Numbered from the stretch's first letter, positions 44,684-57,890 are shown. The stretch: 64,000 nt of DNA from Ehretia macrophylla (GCA_037974665.1 CM075773.1:65020263-65084262), one strand, 5' to 3'. Numbers and translations are program-made. The notes: a model not told the origin generated them from the letters alone.

Positions 44684-45298
44684 TGTTGGGTAAAGACGTA
44701 GCGGAATGGTCGGGGACAAATAGTATCACGCACCTAAAATATGAATGAGAAAAAGGAAATAATGGAAACACAAGATTTACGTAGAAAACCCTCAAACAAA
44801 TTGAGGAAAAAATCATGGGCAAATAAAAGAAGATTTCACTATGATGTAAGAGTATTTTACAACACCTTCTCTCTATTATAAGGAGATAACAATATCACTC
44901 TCTCAAATAATAGGAGAAACTAACTCTCACTCAAAATTATAAGACAACAAAATAGGAAGAGAAATAATACTCAAAAGAAAGCTTATATTTTTCTCTCTGG
45001 TTTGGAATGCTTTCTGATGCGTTTTGCTTCATCTGAATCCCTCCTTTTATAGGAGAAATTGGGAGACATTGCATTAAATGTTACATAGCTAAAGTGTCTA
45101 AATTTTCATGCTGCAACACCAATTTTTCCCTCTTATGCATGCGTCTGATTTTGCAGCCACCAAATCTCTTCCCGTTTTCAACAACCACGATCATTACTTT
45201 GACTCCAAAGGTGATCTTTGTATGCTTCATTAATTACTTTCATGTGCACGTTGGTGAACCTCTATTGTTGACTTATAAAAGTGAGTTTATACTTTACA
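44684..45298 (-). repeat. 3' LTR of the nested copia element (615 bp)
   Basis: Plus-strand ends are TGTTGGGTAAAG and ACTTTACA. It matches 49478-50091. The adjacent TTCTCCCACTTAAAC is the complement of the polypurine tract. Confidence 0.87.
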
Positions 45299-45374
45299 TT
45301 CTCCCACTTAAACTCACTTTTGGTGAACTTCTAAATCTCTCCATACTTGATGGTTCCATGCTACTTACGTTCTA

Positions 45375-48300
45375 GTAGGATACAAGAAGATCTACTCCAA
45401 ACAAACTTCTCAATATTGGTTTTCTTTGTCATGACATCTGCTAGGTTCTCGTTGGTGTGAATCTTCTGCATATCCACATTCCCGTCTTCCACTACTTTCG
45501 AACAAAGTGATACAGAACACTTATGTGTTTCGTCCTGGAATGAAATGCTGGATTTCTTGCAATGTGCAAAGCACTCTGACTGTCACAGTACAAGGGAATT
45601 TTCTCTTGTTTGTGCCCGAGCTCCTTCATTAACCATTTAATCCAGATTGTTTCTTTTCAGGCTTGTGTAGCTACTATGTATTCAACCTCTGTTGTAGATA
45701 AAGCAACAACAGTCTGTAACTTAGATACCCAACTTATTGTGTCTCCTGCAATTGTAAATACATAGCCTGTAGTGGACTTCCGTTTATCGGCATCACCTGC
45801 AAAATCTGAATGAACAAATTCGTTAACAGTGAATTCTTATCCTCCAAAACATAATGCAACATCCGAGGTTCTTTTAATGTATCTTACAATCCTCTTAACC
45901 GCATTCCAATTCTCTCTACTAGGATTCGCCATGAACCGACTGACCATACCAACTGCTTGAGCAATATCTGGTCTCTTATATATTATAGCGAACATGAGAC
46001 TTCCCACTAATGATGCATACGGTACTCAAGACATTTTCATCCTCTCCGCTTCATTGTTAGGGGATATACTTGAGGATAACTTGTAATTGACTGGAAGTGG
46101 GGTCGAGATTTCCTTTCAATCTTGCATATTGAAGCACCGCAAGATTTTCTTCAAGTAGTTCTTCTGGGAAATCCATACTTGCCTTTTTTTGTCTCGGTGA
46201 ATTTGCATCCCTAAAATTTTATTTGCTGGTCCTAGGTCCTTCATATCAAACTCTCTAGCCAACTGTGCTTTCAAATCTTGGGCTCGATCTTTGCTAGGGC
46301 CTGCTGCCAGCATATCGTCCAAGTACAACAGTAGAATGATAAAATCATCATCACTAAACCTTTTGGTAGTATGTATAATGGTCTGCATTAAGTCTGTTGT
46401 ACTCGAGGCTAATCACGAAGAAGTCAAATCTCTTGTACCAACATCTTGGCGCCTGCTTTAAACTGTACAGAGATTTGGTCAACATGTAAACCAAGTTTTA
46501 TTTTCTTTTTTCAATGAAACTTTTTGGTTGGAGCATGTAAATCTCTTCTTCAAGCTCACTATAAAGAAAAGCCCTTTTTACATCTAATTGTTCTAGATGG
46601 AAGTCAAACACAACACATATGGCCAACACTACTCTACCAGTCATAAGTCTTACCATAAGAGAAAATATCTCATTAAAGTCAATACTTTCCTTCTGAGCAT
46701 ATCCTTTCACCACTAGTCTTGCACGATATCGCTCCACTTGGTCATTTCCATCTCGCTTGATCTTGTGGAACCATTTGTTATCGATGGTTTTCTGTTCATG
46801 TAGTAGTGGTACAAGTTCCCACTTTTTGTTTCTATAAAGAGCTTCAATTTCTTCCTGCATTGTTGTCATCCATAGAGCAACATCGGGGCTATTTATAGCC
46901 TTGTGAAAGATAGATAGCTCTCCATCCTTCGTTAGAAGACAATTTGCAGCATTGCTCGCCATGATGTAATCTGAATGCCAAGTTGGTCTTATTGTCTGAC
47001 ATGATGAACGTAGGACTTCTGTAACCTTAACATCATCTGGTTCTTGTTCCTAGTGCTCCGATGCAGCTTCAGAAGAAACATTTCCTTGTTCTGACATATC
47101 CTCTATCTGTATTGTAGTAGTCTCTTTTGAAGTATTGTTATTATCTTCACTTTGCAGTTTATCTTCTGCAAATATCACATCTCTGCTAATGATAACCTTG
47201 CGGACAGTAGGATCCCACAAGCAATACCCCTTAACTCCGTCAACATATCCCCAGAATACACATTTCCTGGATTTCGGATCCAGCTTTGTTCTTTCTTGGG
47301 GATCATACATCACGTATGTCGGATATCTAAATACGTGTAAGGTAGAATAATTTGTGGGTTTACCTGTCCACATTTCCATTGGTGTCTTATGCCCAATTAC
47401 CGTTGACGGTGACCGGTTTATTACGTAACAAGCAGTTCTGACTGCTTCTGCCCAGAATGACTTGGTTAGACCTATGGTTTCCAACATAGCTCTTATTCTT
47501 TCAAGAAGAGTCTGTTCATCTGCTCTGCCACCCTATTTTGCTGAGGTGTATGTACAACAGTAAATTGTCTCTAAATACCCTTTTGTTTGCAAAATGTCAA
47601 AAAGTTTCTGTCAGTGTATTCTCCTCCCTTGTCCGTCTTCAAACACTTGATCATTTTCCCGGATTCAAGTTCCATCAGCGCTTTGAAAGCTTTGAATACT
47701 GGAATCACATCTAACTTGTTCTTGATTGGATACACCCACAATCTCCTAGAGTAATCATCAATAAATTATACAAAGTATTTTGCTCCTCCTAGGGATAAAA
47801 CCAGTGATTCTCAAACATCTGAATGGATCAAGTCTATAATGTGTTTGTTTCTAGCAGTAGATCTCCCAAATTTCAATCTATGATGCTTACTGGTAATAGA
47901 GTGCTCACAAAAAGGTAAGTTTACTGATTTGAGCCCGGGTAAGAGATTATGTTCAGCGAGAATCTTCAAGGCTCATTCCATCATGTGGCCCAATCTGCAA
48001 TGCCACATTATAGTTGATTCTTCTTGACTGACTCATGTGACTGATACATCTGCCTCCTATAATGTATCTCCTAAAAGCATGTATAGATTTATCAAGATCT
48101 TTTATGCCTTGATCACCACAAGCGCTCCTTTGACGACCTTCATGATCCCATCCTCGATATGGGTTTTGTAACGAAAGTCATCCAATTTCCCAATGGACAA
48201 TAGGTTCTTCTTTAAGCCCTTCATATGTCGTACCCCTTGAATAGTGCAAATGGTACCATCATACACTTTTATCTTGACAATACCAATACCAGCAATCTGC

Positions 48301-48400
48301 AAGGCATAATCATTGCCCATGTACACAGATCCTCCAGAGGCAGGTTCATATGTATGGAACCATTCTCTACAGAGGTCATGTGTCATGTTGTTCCCGAATC
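45375..48400 (-). pseudogene. nested copia pol: protease to RNase H, multiply broken
   Basis: On the minus strand a protease/pre-integrase piece (48102-48386, with VRHMKGLKKNLLSIGKL) is followed by the integrase C-terminal part (47050-47487, WAEAVRTACYVINRSPS). Then come reverse transcriptase N-terminal (46498-46962, HKIKRDGNDQVERYRARLV) and C-terminal (46116-46388, LLYLDDML, where relatives have YVDD) parts. RNase H-like sequence runs to about 45375. Stops and frameshifts separate the pieces. No functional product. Confidence 0.88.
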
Positions 48401-48535
48401 CATTATCCCAACATTAGTGAGCTTTTTTCTACCTTCTGATATAGTTGTTGTTTCACTGTATAAAATATATCCATCATCGGGTGCAATCACAATATATTCC
48501 TGAGAATTTGTCACCTCAAGATTCCGTTTGTTGCT

Positions 48536-49266
48536 CTAATAATCCTTCTTGAAGTGCCCTTTCTTGCCACAATTATAGCATTTAATATTCTTTCTACTTC
48601 TCGACTTTGATCTACCATGGTTATTGCTCCCATTCAAGCCACGTTCTGTTGATCTACCTCTCACCATTGATAATGCCTCTGCTTGTTGTGAACTTTCGAT
48701 CCAATCTTCCTTGCTTTTGCGCCTAGATTTTTCTTCCAGAATAGCGGCTTCAATATCATCGAAGATTACAAAGTCCGAAAGAACATTATTGGTATAATTA
48801 ACGGTGAATTGATCATACAAATCAGGTAGACTTTGAAGTAGAATCTCCGCACGTTCAAGCTCCGCAATTTTATGCCCTATTGCAGTCAGTTGAGAAAATA
48901 TAATATTTAAGGTAATTATGTGATTTGTCACCGATATGGATTCACTCATCCAAAGGGTATAGAGTCTCCCCTTCAAGAAGATTTTGTTGTGAAGTGACTT
49001 GACCTCGTATAGTTTGGTCAGTGCTTACCAAATTTCTTCTACCGACTTCTTTCCTCAACACTTGACAATAAAGAATTTGCCAATACCAGATGTAGATTAG
49101 CCACAGCGTTGTCATCCATCTCTTTCCACTTGTCATCTATTACATCCACTAGTCTGTGTACAATTGCTGCCAAGCAATTCTTATTTCTCAAGATTGCCTT
49201 CATCTTCAATTTCCATAAGGAGAAATTACACCTGTTGAACTTCTTGATTTTAAAATTTTCTGTCAT
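48536..49266 (-). pseudogene. nested copia gag
   Basis: The N-terminus MTENFKIKKFNRCNFSLWKL is a normal copia Gag start. The middle ELERAEILLQSLPDLYDQF and a basic SKSRSRK stretch follow. The zinc knuckle CYNCGKKGHFKKDY has Tyr in place of the last Cys and is followed at once by a stop. A frameshift lies near 48950-49040. Confidence 0.87.
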
Positions 49267-49477
49267 AGTGTTAATGACGATCTATTTCTCAACTTGAACC
49301 GGCTCCCACTATTTCATTGTGAATAGTACTGTATACGTTAATAGTATCTTAACCGTATATGTGAGCAGTACTATACAGTATGTGTGAATAGTACTATACA
49401 GTATATATAAATAATAACCGTGAACAATACCCTCGTATGTATACCAGTGACCTCGTAACCAGTGGCTTTGATACTAT

Positions 49478-50091
49478 TATTGGGTATCAAAGCAGCAGAA
49501 TGGTCAGGAACAAGCAGTATCACGCAGCTAAAATATGAATGAGAAAAATAAAATAATGGAGACACAAGATTTAAGTGGAAAACCCTCAAACAAATTGAGA
49601 AAAAAACCACGGGCAAGTAAAAGAGAATTTCACTATGATGTAAGAGTATTTTACAGCACCTTCTCTCTATTATAAGGAAATAACAATATCACTCTCTCAT
49701 ATAATAGGAGAAACTAACTCTCACTGAAAATTATAAGACAACAAAAGAGGAAGAAAAAACACTCAGGAGAAAGCTTATATTTTTGTCTCTGGTTTGGAAT
49801 GTTTTTTGATGTGTTTTGCTTCATCTGAATCCCTTCTTTTATAGGAGATATTGGGAGACGTTGCATTAAATGTTGCATGGCTAAAGGGTCTAAAATTTTC
49901 ATTCTGCAGCATCAATTTTTCCCTCTTATGCATGCGCCTGATTTTGCAGCCACCAAATCTCTTCCCTTTTTCAACAACCACCATCATCACTTTGACTCCA
50001 AAAGTGATCTCTGTGTGCTTCATTAATTGTTTGCATGTGCACGTTGGTAAGCCTATTTTGTTGACTTATAAAACTGAGTTTATACTTTACA
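49478..50091 (-). repeat. 5' LTR of the nested copia element (614 bp)
   Basis: Plus-strand text runs from TATTGGGTATCAAAGC to ATACTTTACA. It is highly similar to the left copy. Its TG start has become TA. Confidence 0.87.
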
Positions 50092-50925
50092 GATACATTA
50101 AGAAATCGAAAGTCAATTTCTAGGGTTTGTTGCCTTGGATAAAATGCAATGCAATGACTAGATCATGGATGATCAATTATATAACTAATGGAATTACAAA
50201 ATAGTGTATCCTATGTAGAAATGGCAAAGGAAAATTGAAGGATTTGGAAGAACAATTCTTTCAAGGAAATGCACAAAGGATCTACGAGTTGCAATATGCT
50301 ATCACTTTACTCCAACAAGAAGGCTTTGGAAAGTTAAGAGGGCTTTGGGATAAGCTACAGTCAGTTAACCCAATATTGGCATGTACTTGTTGATATGTAT
50401 GTGTTGCATCAAAGAAATCCCAAACTGTGAGTGAAAAATAGAAAGTTCACAAGTTTCTAATGGGATTGGACAATGAGTTCAATACTGTCAGATCACAAGT
50501 ATTAAACATGGACCCTTTACCAACCTTGGGGCGTTCTTATGCCAAAGTTACACAAGAGGAAAAAAAAGATTTGTTGCAGCATCTAGAGCTCTGAATAATG
50601 AAAGGGTCGCCTTGCTAGTTAGGAAATCTTTAACCACGCCTAACGCACTGAAAAGGAAAGCAACGAACTTGGACAAATATGAGAATTGCAAGAAATTTGG
50701 GCACACGAAGGAATGATGCTATGAAATCATTGGCTATCCTCCACATTGGGGAAAGAAATCGAATAGTTAGCAAGGGACTTAATAGGAAATTATTCACATG
50801 GCTTTAGTGCTACTCAAATGAAAACTTTGGGCAACAAGATTTTGGAATGGATAGTAGCAATTTCCAAGCCCACATTGAGCCACAAACATTTGTTCCAAGA
50901 TTGAAGGAATTGCCACCTGTAACTA
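50092..50925 (+). pseudogene. degenerate copia gag, after the nested insertion
   Basis: Broken frames read MTRSWMINYITNGI, FQGNAQRIYELQYAI and FLMGLDNEFNTVRSQ, the order of a plant copia Gag (gag-polypeptide/UBN2 type). Then NCKKFGHTKE and YEIIGYPPHW follow, the knuckle region. Its first codons lie left of the nested element, before 44683. There are many stops. Confidence 0.78.
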
Positions 50926-53134
50926 TTGGCACTCTTGGGTGGCAACAACAACACAGGTTCATCTACAAACTTGGCAAATTGTTATGGTAAAATAGATACT
51001 ACTATTCAATGGATTATAGACCTAGGAACAACTAATCATTTCACTTCCATGCTGAAATTGCTTATTAACAGCATTACAAATCTAAACCTGCCACCAATAT
51101 GGATACCAAATAGACAACCAGTTTCCATTCGTGTTATAGGAGACATGAAATTAGGGAATGATCTCGTCTTAAAGCAAATGATGGGTGTTCTGGAGTTTGA
51201 ATCTCTTATCATTTCATACTGGAACTATGCACTGACTTTTTATTCTGATATTTTTATTGTACATGATTTATCCTCAAGGAAGCTAATTAGAGTATGTGGA
51301 GCGAGGAAAAACTTGTATTATCTTTAACCTTTGAAGGAAGACGAGACACTCATAGCAAAGAGGCATAAAGATACAACGCTCTGGCATCAAAGATTAGGTC
51401 ATTTACTAATAGATAGACTGCAGTATGTTTTGGTTCGAATTTTCGTAATGTTCATGTTCAAAATAAATTTGTTTGTGATGGTTGTCACAGACCCAACCAT
51501 ACTAGGTTTTTTCCAGCCAAGAGTAATAAAAATTTTATAGTTTTCCATCTTATGCATGTGATATCTCGAGTCCCCATGGGACATTTTTGGAGCCCACTAT
51601 TTTTTAGGCATTGTCGATGATCATAGAAGGTCGATATGGGTATATATCTCATGACATACAAATAAAAAACTATGGCATAATTAATACATTTTTGCAACTA
51701 GATGAAGACTAAATTTGGTACCTAAACCAAGGTCCTCAGATCATATAATGGCACTGAGTTCATCCATCAAGTCTAGCTAACTTATTATTACAATCAAAGA
51801 ATTGAACATCAAACGTCATGTAAACTCCTCATTAAAACAATGTCCTAGAGTGCAAACATCGGCATTTGTTAGTTGTTGCATGTGCTCTTCATTTCCAACC
51901 TAATTTACCTATTTCATTTTGGGACAGTGTGTTCTGAAGGCTACATATCTAATCAACAGGATGCTAGTAGCAATATTGCACAACAAAACTCTTATGAGAT
52001 TCTACTAGGTGTACCACCATCCTATGAGCATTTGCAAATTTTTGGATGCCTATGCTATGGACATACGCCAAGACAACTTCGTGAAATGTTTGCAGAATAA
52101 TCGCAACGTGGAATTTTTGTTGGTTATCTTCCTGACGAAAATTGGTACGAGGTGTGTAATCTACGAATGAAAATAATTTATGTCTTAAGAGATGTCAACT
52201 TTCATTAGATCCATTTTCCATATTTTGTAGATGCTAATAGTCCATCGCATGTCCCACCGAATCCCCCGACTATTAAATTTTCTCATGGAGCAAATAATAC
52301 ATCATGCCCCCAGCTTAATGAAGTAGTCATTGATACAGAAGGTTTCTTATCAACTCATCAGGACCAGTAATCTTCACTTATCACACATGGTAATAATCAT
52401 GATATCAACTCGCAAAGACCAGACATGAGTGGCCCTGATCACATATATTAGTCGTCCTTCATTAATGATGGCATGGTTTCAAACTTGCCTATTGATTTAG
52501 AGGTTACAACAGCTGGTGATGCCCTCACTATTCCAACACTAATACCTACAATTATAGAAAAATAAACTCAACGACTATCGCACAAGTTGTCTGACTACGG
52601 TTATGCCTAACCTCTATCACTCGAGCCACCTTCTCCACTGGCTCCCTCATCTAATTTTATGATATAACCTATCCGGTCTTTTCTTTCTTATGATAAATTT
52701 AGACATCAAGCTTCCTAGCTTCCATCACATTAGTTGATGAGTCTAACAGCATTTTGCATGCACTATGTCATCCGCATTAGACAAATGCCATGATTGAGGA
52801 AATTGAAGCCATTGAAGCGAAAAACTATGAAAATTTAAGACTTTACCACTAGAAAATAGAGGTATTGACTCCAAATGGGTATATCGCGTGAAATATGAAC
52901 TGATGACAACATAGAGCGATAGAAGACCTTAGTTGTTCTAAACGTTTGACCCAGATTGAAGGCGTTGATTTTTATGAGACTTTCGCGTTAATAGCCAAGC
53001 TCATTACTATCTATTGCTTATTAACAGTAACCTCCATTCAAGGATGGGAATTATATCAGCTCGATGTAAAACAATAGTTTCTTGCATAGAGATCTAGCTG
53101 AGAAGGTTCAAGTAAAGATCCCATAAGGGTTTCT
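50926..53134 (+). pseudogene. degenerate copia pol, protease to RT N-terminus
   Basis: The longest open piece (50926-51327) holds the protease region WIIDLGTTNHFTSM, where the usual DSGA reads DLGT. LWHQRLGHL (near 51380) is the integrase start. YEILLGVPPSYEHLQIFGCLCYGH (52000-52060; quoted in part by position) is the integrase end. QLDVKQ and the following codons near 53060 belong to reverse transcriptase. The frame is closed by the gag-only element at 53135. Confidence 0.8.
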
Positions 53135-54085
53135 TGTTAGGATAATTCAAGGTAATAATGCATAGTAAACGAGAAATTTGAAGAGACACAGAAATTTACG
53201 TGGTTCAGCCTAAAGCTTACGTTCACGGGCAACAGGAGAATAATTCACTATATGATGAACTCGTTACAAGCACTCTCTTATAAAGTCTCCTGCCACACCT
53301 ATTACAATAGCCATAGGACTTATTTATAGGTAATTTTTAGGGTTTTAGGTATTGGGCTTATATGCCAATTGTGCACTCATTACAAATACGGGTCATAGCC
53401 TAACAAATCTCCACCTTGGACCGTATTTGCTCCATTATCATATAAGAAACATCATCCATTCTCCTTCCCCTGCCAAACTGTCCCCTCTAGGACTCAGGCC
53501 CTTCACGAAGGCTCACTGTTCTACACTGTACATACCACTCCAAGTCCAGCCATACCGACTGAACTTGCTTCTCATTATCACCTTGGTCACTTCGAAAACC
53601 AGACCAACATTAGCAATGCCCTACAGACATTTGAGAAACTCCTTAACAATACTCTAATGTCCTCATAGCTCCATGTCCCCGTTACTAACACTATCTGCCA
53701 GTGAAACATCATCCTAAGTGCAACCTATAGTACCTCCAATGCTACCAATACTCAAACATGAAACATATGACAAATGCTCCACCTTGTCCTCAGATAAATA
53801 TTTGTGAAGAATGTTCACTTCACTCGTAACACCAACCCACTGAGATGTACCTGGACAACTAAACTCACCATAGAAGCTCGACTCATGCACACATATCTCT
53901 ACAGCAGACAAAGCATAAGCCATCAAATCTACATCCCCATCTCCGTGAGATTCTTCAACCTGTCCTCTCTCAGAACTGTACTATATACCCTGAGATACAA
54001 ATTTCTCATGTACCTCAACCAACTAAACTGAACTGCCCTGTCTGTCACAATTTGAAACCCCTGGAACTGTATCACCTAACTCCAC

Positions 54086-55304
54086 CTATTCCCTAATACC
54101 ACAATTTGAACTAGTGGTTGTCGCTCTAATACCTTTAACTATACTTTCCTGAATAACATATAACCTTCTTTTCAAAATCCATTTCAAGAGAACCTCGAAA
54201 CCCCTCATCACTTCCAGAACTCCATTCTCGCCACAAAATTTGCATCCATGAGAAGTCAAAAGTCCAAGAGAAATCAGGTTCCTTTTCAACCTTGGGATAT
54301 GCCAATACTCGAAAGATCTAACAAAACCATAGAACATCTTGACCTTCATAATACTTGTTTTGATCATCTTTAAAGTGAAACCATTGCCTAGGTAGACCCT
54401 CTCATTCTTCTTAGAGTAAGAAGAAAACAGTCCTTCCTAGAACACATGTGGAACAATGCACTTGTGTCAAGAATCCATAAATTTCGCCAATATCCAGTAC
54501 TGACAGACAAAACCTTTACATCACTAAAATTGTCGCCCTCAGTAGCATTCACCACATTTGATGAACTCCTACCTTTATCTCTCTTCGGATAGTCCTTCCT
54601 CAAGTGACCTAGTTCCCCACACTCATAACAATGTCTTTTCTCTCTTGATTTTGATTTTGACTTCCCCGAAAACCTCCATCTCCTATGTGTTTCCCCTTTA
54701 CTCACTAAACCCTCCCCTAGATATTCCACTCTATTCCCCAGGAATTTTTTTTGAAGATCTTTGGATTTTCATGCAGAATTCACATAATCCAAATTAATTT
54801 TATCCCGTCCATATAACAGAGTATCGACAAAATTCTCATATGAGGGTAGTAAAAGACTTAACAATATGAGGGCCTGATCTTCATTATCAACTTTGACTCC
54901 TATGTTCTTGACTTCTATAACAATAGAATTAAATACATTAAAGTGTTCCTTAATAGGCGTACCTTCTTTCATCAGGAGATTATACAATCTTTTCTTCATG
55001 TAGAGACGATTTGTAAAAGACTTAGATGCATAAAAATCCGTTACAGCTTCCAAGCCTCAACTGTTGTCGTCTTCCCAACAATCTCCAACAATACATCATT
55101 TGACACACACATATGTATTGCTTTTATGGCTCTCGCTTGCAACTCTTCCTTCTCCTCGAGTTTCATCTCTTTTGAAATCTTCCCTTCAACGACATTCTAT
55201 AGGCTTTGCATCACCATGAATGCCTTGAACTTGATTTTCTAGAGAATGAAACTGCTCCTCCCGTCAAATTTCTCGATTTTGAACTTTCCTGCGGTTATAG
55301 CCAT
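54086..55304 (-). pseudogene. copia gag and protease, broken
   Basis: The frame from about 55304 (KFKIEKFDGRSSF) starts Gag. EHFNVFNSIVIEVK and LLSLLLPSYENFVDTLL continue it (54769-55053). CYECGELGHLRKDY is the knuckle, with Tyr for the last Cys (54388-54729). WILDTSALFHM is the protease site with DTSA for DSGA. PRLKRNLISLGLL is the pre-integrase motif (54086-54367). Several stops and frame changes separate the pieces. Confidence 0.85.
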
Positions 55305-55398
55305 CTTAGTTTACTCAAAACACACACTTTGGGTTGGAATTTGACAAACGGACTGCGGATTTGGACTCAACACGTCCAAAATTCTTGGGAATGCACTA

Positions 55399-55497
55399 GT
55401 CAACTTTTGGTCAACCCCGGTCAAACTCAACCCTTGGTCAACGGCTCGATCAACCCTGGTCAATGATCTGGTCAACTCTAGTAAATGATCTGGTCAA
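55399..55497 (-). promoter_or_regulatory. array of seven TTGAC (W-box core) motifs
   Basis: GTCAA occurs at 55399, 55410, 55420, 55437, 55459, 55471 and 55493 on the plus strand, which is TTGAC on the element's coding strand. Five or six are TTGACC or TTGACT in full. It lies in the leader between primer site and gag. TTGACY is the site of WRKY factors. The array also behaves as a short degenerate tandem repeat, so function is only inferred. Confidence 0.5.
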
Positions 55498-56456
55498 CTT
55501 TTCCTTCTTTCCCCTGTTTTTGTTTTCCAGTTGTTTTTTTGTTTTGAAAAAATAAATAAATAAATAAAACACAAACAAACAAAACAAGAAAAAAGACAGT
55601 CAAGACCAACTTGACCCAACTTGTTAAAGTTGTTCAACCTTAAGCAAACGACACAGGACCCGAACAATGCGAAGCAATAGATCCGACCGCCGGATCTCAA
55701 CGGCAACAACACAAAACGCGTTCTCCGTCCACCAACGACCCTAACCACGTCTGCCACGTGCCGAAAAAATACCCTAACGATGTCAGCTACCACTTCGCCG
55801 TTCACCAACTTCAAGTTGCGATTTCGGCTACCACCGACATCCAATTTCAATGAAACCACCACCAACGGACTCTTCTCATGACAACGAAGCTTTGATATGC
55901 TTTATACCTCATGAGATAGCTCTAGAAAAAATGACTCCGATGAGAACCACTTCAATTTTTCGTTTTTCGACGGGTCTCCTACGAGTTTCAAGCTGCACGA
56001 ATGGTACCAATAGAATTATTGCATCGAGACGAGTCCAATAATATATAATTTGTAAGGTTTTTCTCACGAAAACTTTTATCACTTTTCGCGAGCTTTTCGA
56101 GACATTTTCTTCACAAAGTTGATTTTTACATCAATCTACCATAAGCTTAGCTCTTGTTACTAGTTTGTTAGAATAATTCAGGGTAATAACGCATAGTAAA
56201 TAAGAAATTTGGAGAGACAGAAGAATTTACGTGGTTCGGCCTAAAGCCTACGTCCACGGGTAGCAGGAAAATAATTCACTATATGATGAACTCGTTACAA
56301 GCACTCTCTTACAAAGCTTTTCACCTCTCAGTTTTCTGCCACACCTATTACAATACCCATAGGACTTATTTATAGGTAATCTTTAGGGTTCTAGGTATTG
56401 GACTTATAAGTCAATTGTGCACTTGTTACAAATACGAGCCATAGCCCAACATTTCT

Positions 56457-57587
56457 AAAGAAGGGGCTAGTCATGTTTGCAGGCTATACAAGTTAGCCTA
56501 TGGATTGTGGCAAGATTCTTGTAATTGGTATAAAAAATTCATTTAGTCTCTTATAGGACTTGGATATTGTCAATCTGAGGTAGATTACTCACTTTTCATT
56601 TGTTTATAAGCAAATGTTTTGTGATCATGCTCATATATGTTGATGATGTTATTATTGCTGATATAATTCAACAAAAGTACATAAATTGAAGTAACATCTC
56701 AATGCCCAATCTCGCATTAGGGATCCTGGTCATTTGAAGTAATTCTTAGGAATAGAAGTAGTTTGAGCTCCTTTGGGTATATACTTAAGCCAAAGGAAAT
56801 ATATGCTTGACATATTTGTTGAGAGTGAGATGTTAGAGCACGACCAAGATCTTTCCCCATGAAACTAAATCCCAAATTAACTGCAACTCCAAATGACCCT
56901 TATAGTGATCCACGTCAACTCTAAGAATTGGTGGGATGGCTCATCTATCTTACAATTACTCACCTAGACATATTTTATGCAGTTCATATTCTCAGTCAAT
57001 TTATACATGATCCTCAATAGCCAATGTTGATTTTTGTTTCCACAATCTCAAACTTGATCCTAGCCAAAGGATATTTCTTTCTTCTATTAAGCTTCACGCA
57101 TATTGTAGTGTTGCTTGGGTAGGATATCCCATCACATGTCATTTTACATACTTCAGGTTATATTATATATTCCTTGATTCTTCTCCCATCGCCTGGAAAT
57201 CCAAGAAGTAATTTGTTGTCTCTTGTTCATCCGTCGAGGCTACATATCGGATCACGAAAACTTTTACTAATGAAGTCATTCGTTTATAACGTCTCCTATA
57301 AGATCTTCACGTGCCAAATCCAGCGCTCGTTTCTCTCTCTTTTATGACACCTAAGATGCAATTCATATCTTGACCAATCCTGTTTTTTATGAGCACACAA
57401 AGCATATCAAGATCAATTGTCCCTTTGTGTGTGACTATGTTTAATTCAAGGTACTACTTCCGCAAGCAGGCTCCACTAGTCACCAGCTTGAAAACATTTT
57501 CACCTAAACTTGGGGTCGTGGATCAATTTCACTAGTTGTTAAAGAAGTTTGGCATTTCTTCCCTTCTTGTGCCAAATAGACGAGGAG
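56457..57587 (+). pseudogene. degenerate copia RT end and RNase H
   Basis: Right after the nested element the frame reads SHVCRLYKLAYGLWQDSCNW, then a region around 56635 corresponding to the YVDDVII site in a shifted frame. Further pieces (near 57190, ending in an LLPSPGNPR-like stretch, and 57225 with a VEAT-like motif) match the copia RNase H tail. No open frame of length remains. Confidence 0.72.
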
Positions 57588-57890
57588 TATTAGACATATC
57601 TTATTCAATACACTTCCCACATGATAGCTAGCAACATATTTCTTAGAAAACCGCTCCTAGAAATTTGAAAAAAGTCATAGAAAATGTCCTAATATCCTTT
57701 AGATGTACATAAGATCACTTTGTATCTACCCATAGTTATCTTGTAAGCTCGCTTTGTATCTAACTGTAGTTATCTTGTAAGCTACATAATTATAGCATAG
57801 TTACAACATATGGCTTAGCAGATTGTTTTGTACATTGTTATATATATGATGTTATAATGCAATGGAAACTTATTTCACTCCCCATAACAG
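57588..57890 (+). repeat. 3' LTR of the degenerate copia element
   Basis: It starts TATTAGACATATCTTATTC after the polypurine-like GACGAGGAG, and its end near ATAACAG is approximate. It carries an internal near-duplicate block (TTTGTATCTA...AGTTATCTTGTAAGC twice, 57718-57790) not present in the 5' copy. Confidence 0.65.

Larger units (their letters stand above)
44684..50091 (-). mobile_element. Ty1/copia element nested in copia gag
   Basis: The LTRs are 44684-45298 (615 bp) and 49478-50091 (614 bp). Minus-strand order: 5' LTR, primer-site-like TAGTATCAAAGCC (49463-49475), gag, protease, integrase, reverse transcriptase, RNase H, polypurine tract GTTTAAGTGGGAGAA (45299-45313), 3' LTR. Flanks are gatat (44679-44683) and gatac (50092-50096), four of five. 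Closing the gap rejoins the gag frame of the surrounding element (FVDG before, IKKS after). Confidence 0.88.
53135..56451 (-). mobile_element. gag-only copia element nested in copia pol
   Basis: The LTRs are 53135-53405 (271 bp) and 56166-56451 (286 bp), beginning TGTTAGRATAATTCA and ending CTAACA/CCAACA on the plus strand. A perfect duplication TTTCT flanks them (53130-53134, 56452-56456). On the minus strand the polypurine tract CCAAGGTGGAGATT is next to the left LTR. Between the LTRs only gag, protease and a pre-integrase piece remain. Integrase core and reverse transcriptase are gone, so the element must have used another element's enzymes or lost pol later. Confidence 0.87.
44130..57890 (+). 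mobile_element. degenerate Ty1/copia element, host to two nested copia elements
   Basis: The LTRs are 44130-44371 and about 57588-57890. They are clearly homologous (shared ATCACTTTGTAT, CATAGTTATC, GATGCAATG-type blocks) but well diverged. After the first comes a weak primer site (about 44372-44387) and the gag start. Gag is cut at 44683 by a minus-strand copia and resumes at 50092. Pol is cut at 53134 by another and resumes at 56457. GACGAGGAGTAT (57580-57590) is the likely polypurine tract. Flanks gtaat (44125-44129) and ctaat (57892-57896) are a possible duplication. It lies in intron 3 of the GT47 gene, opposite in strand. Confidence 0.8.

Noticed and set aside
55494..55865. 123-codon hydrophobic ORF, minus strand
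   Set aside because: It sits in the leader of the gag-only copia next to low-complexity sequence. No family seen; kept out as unsupported.
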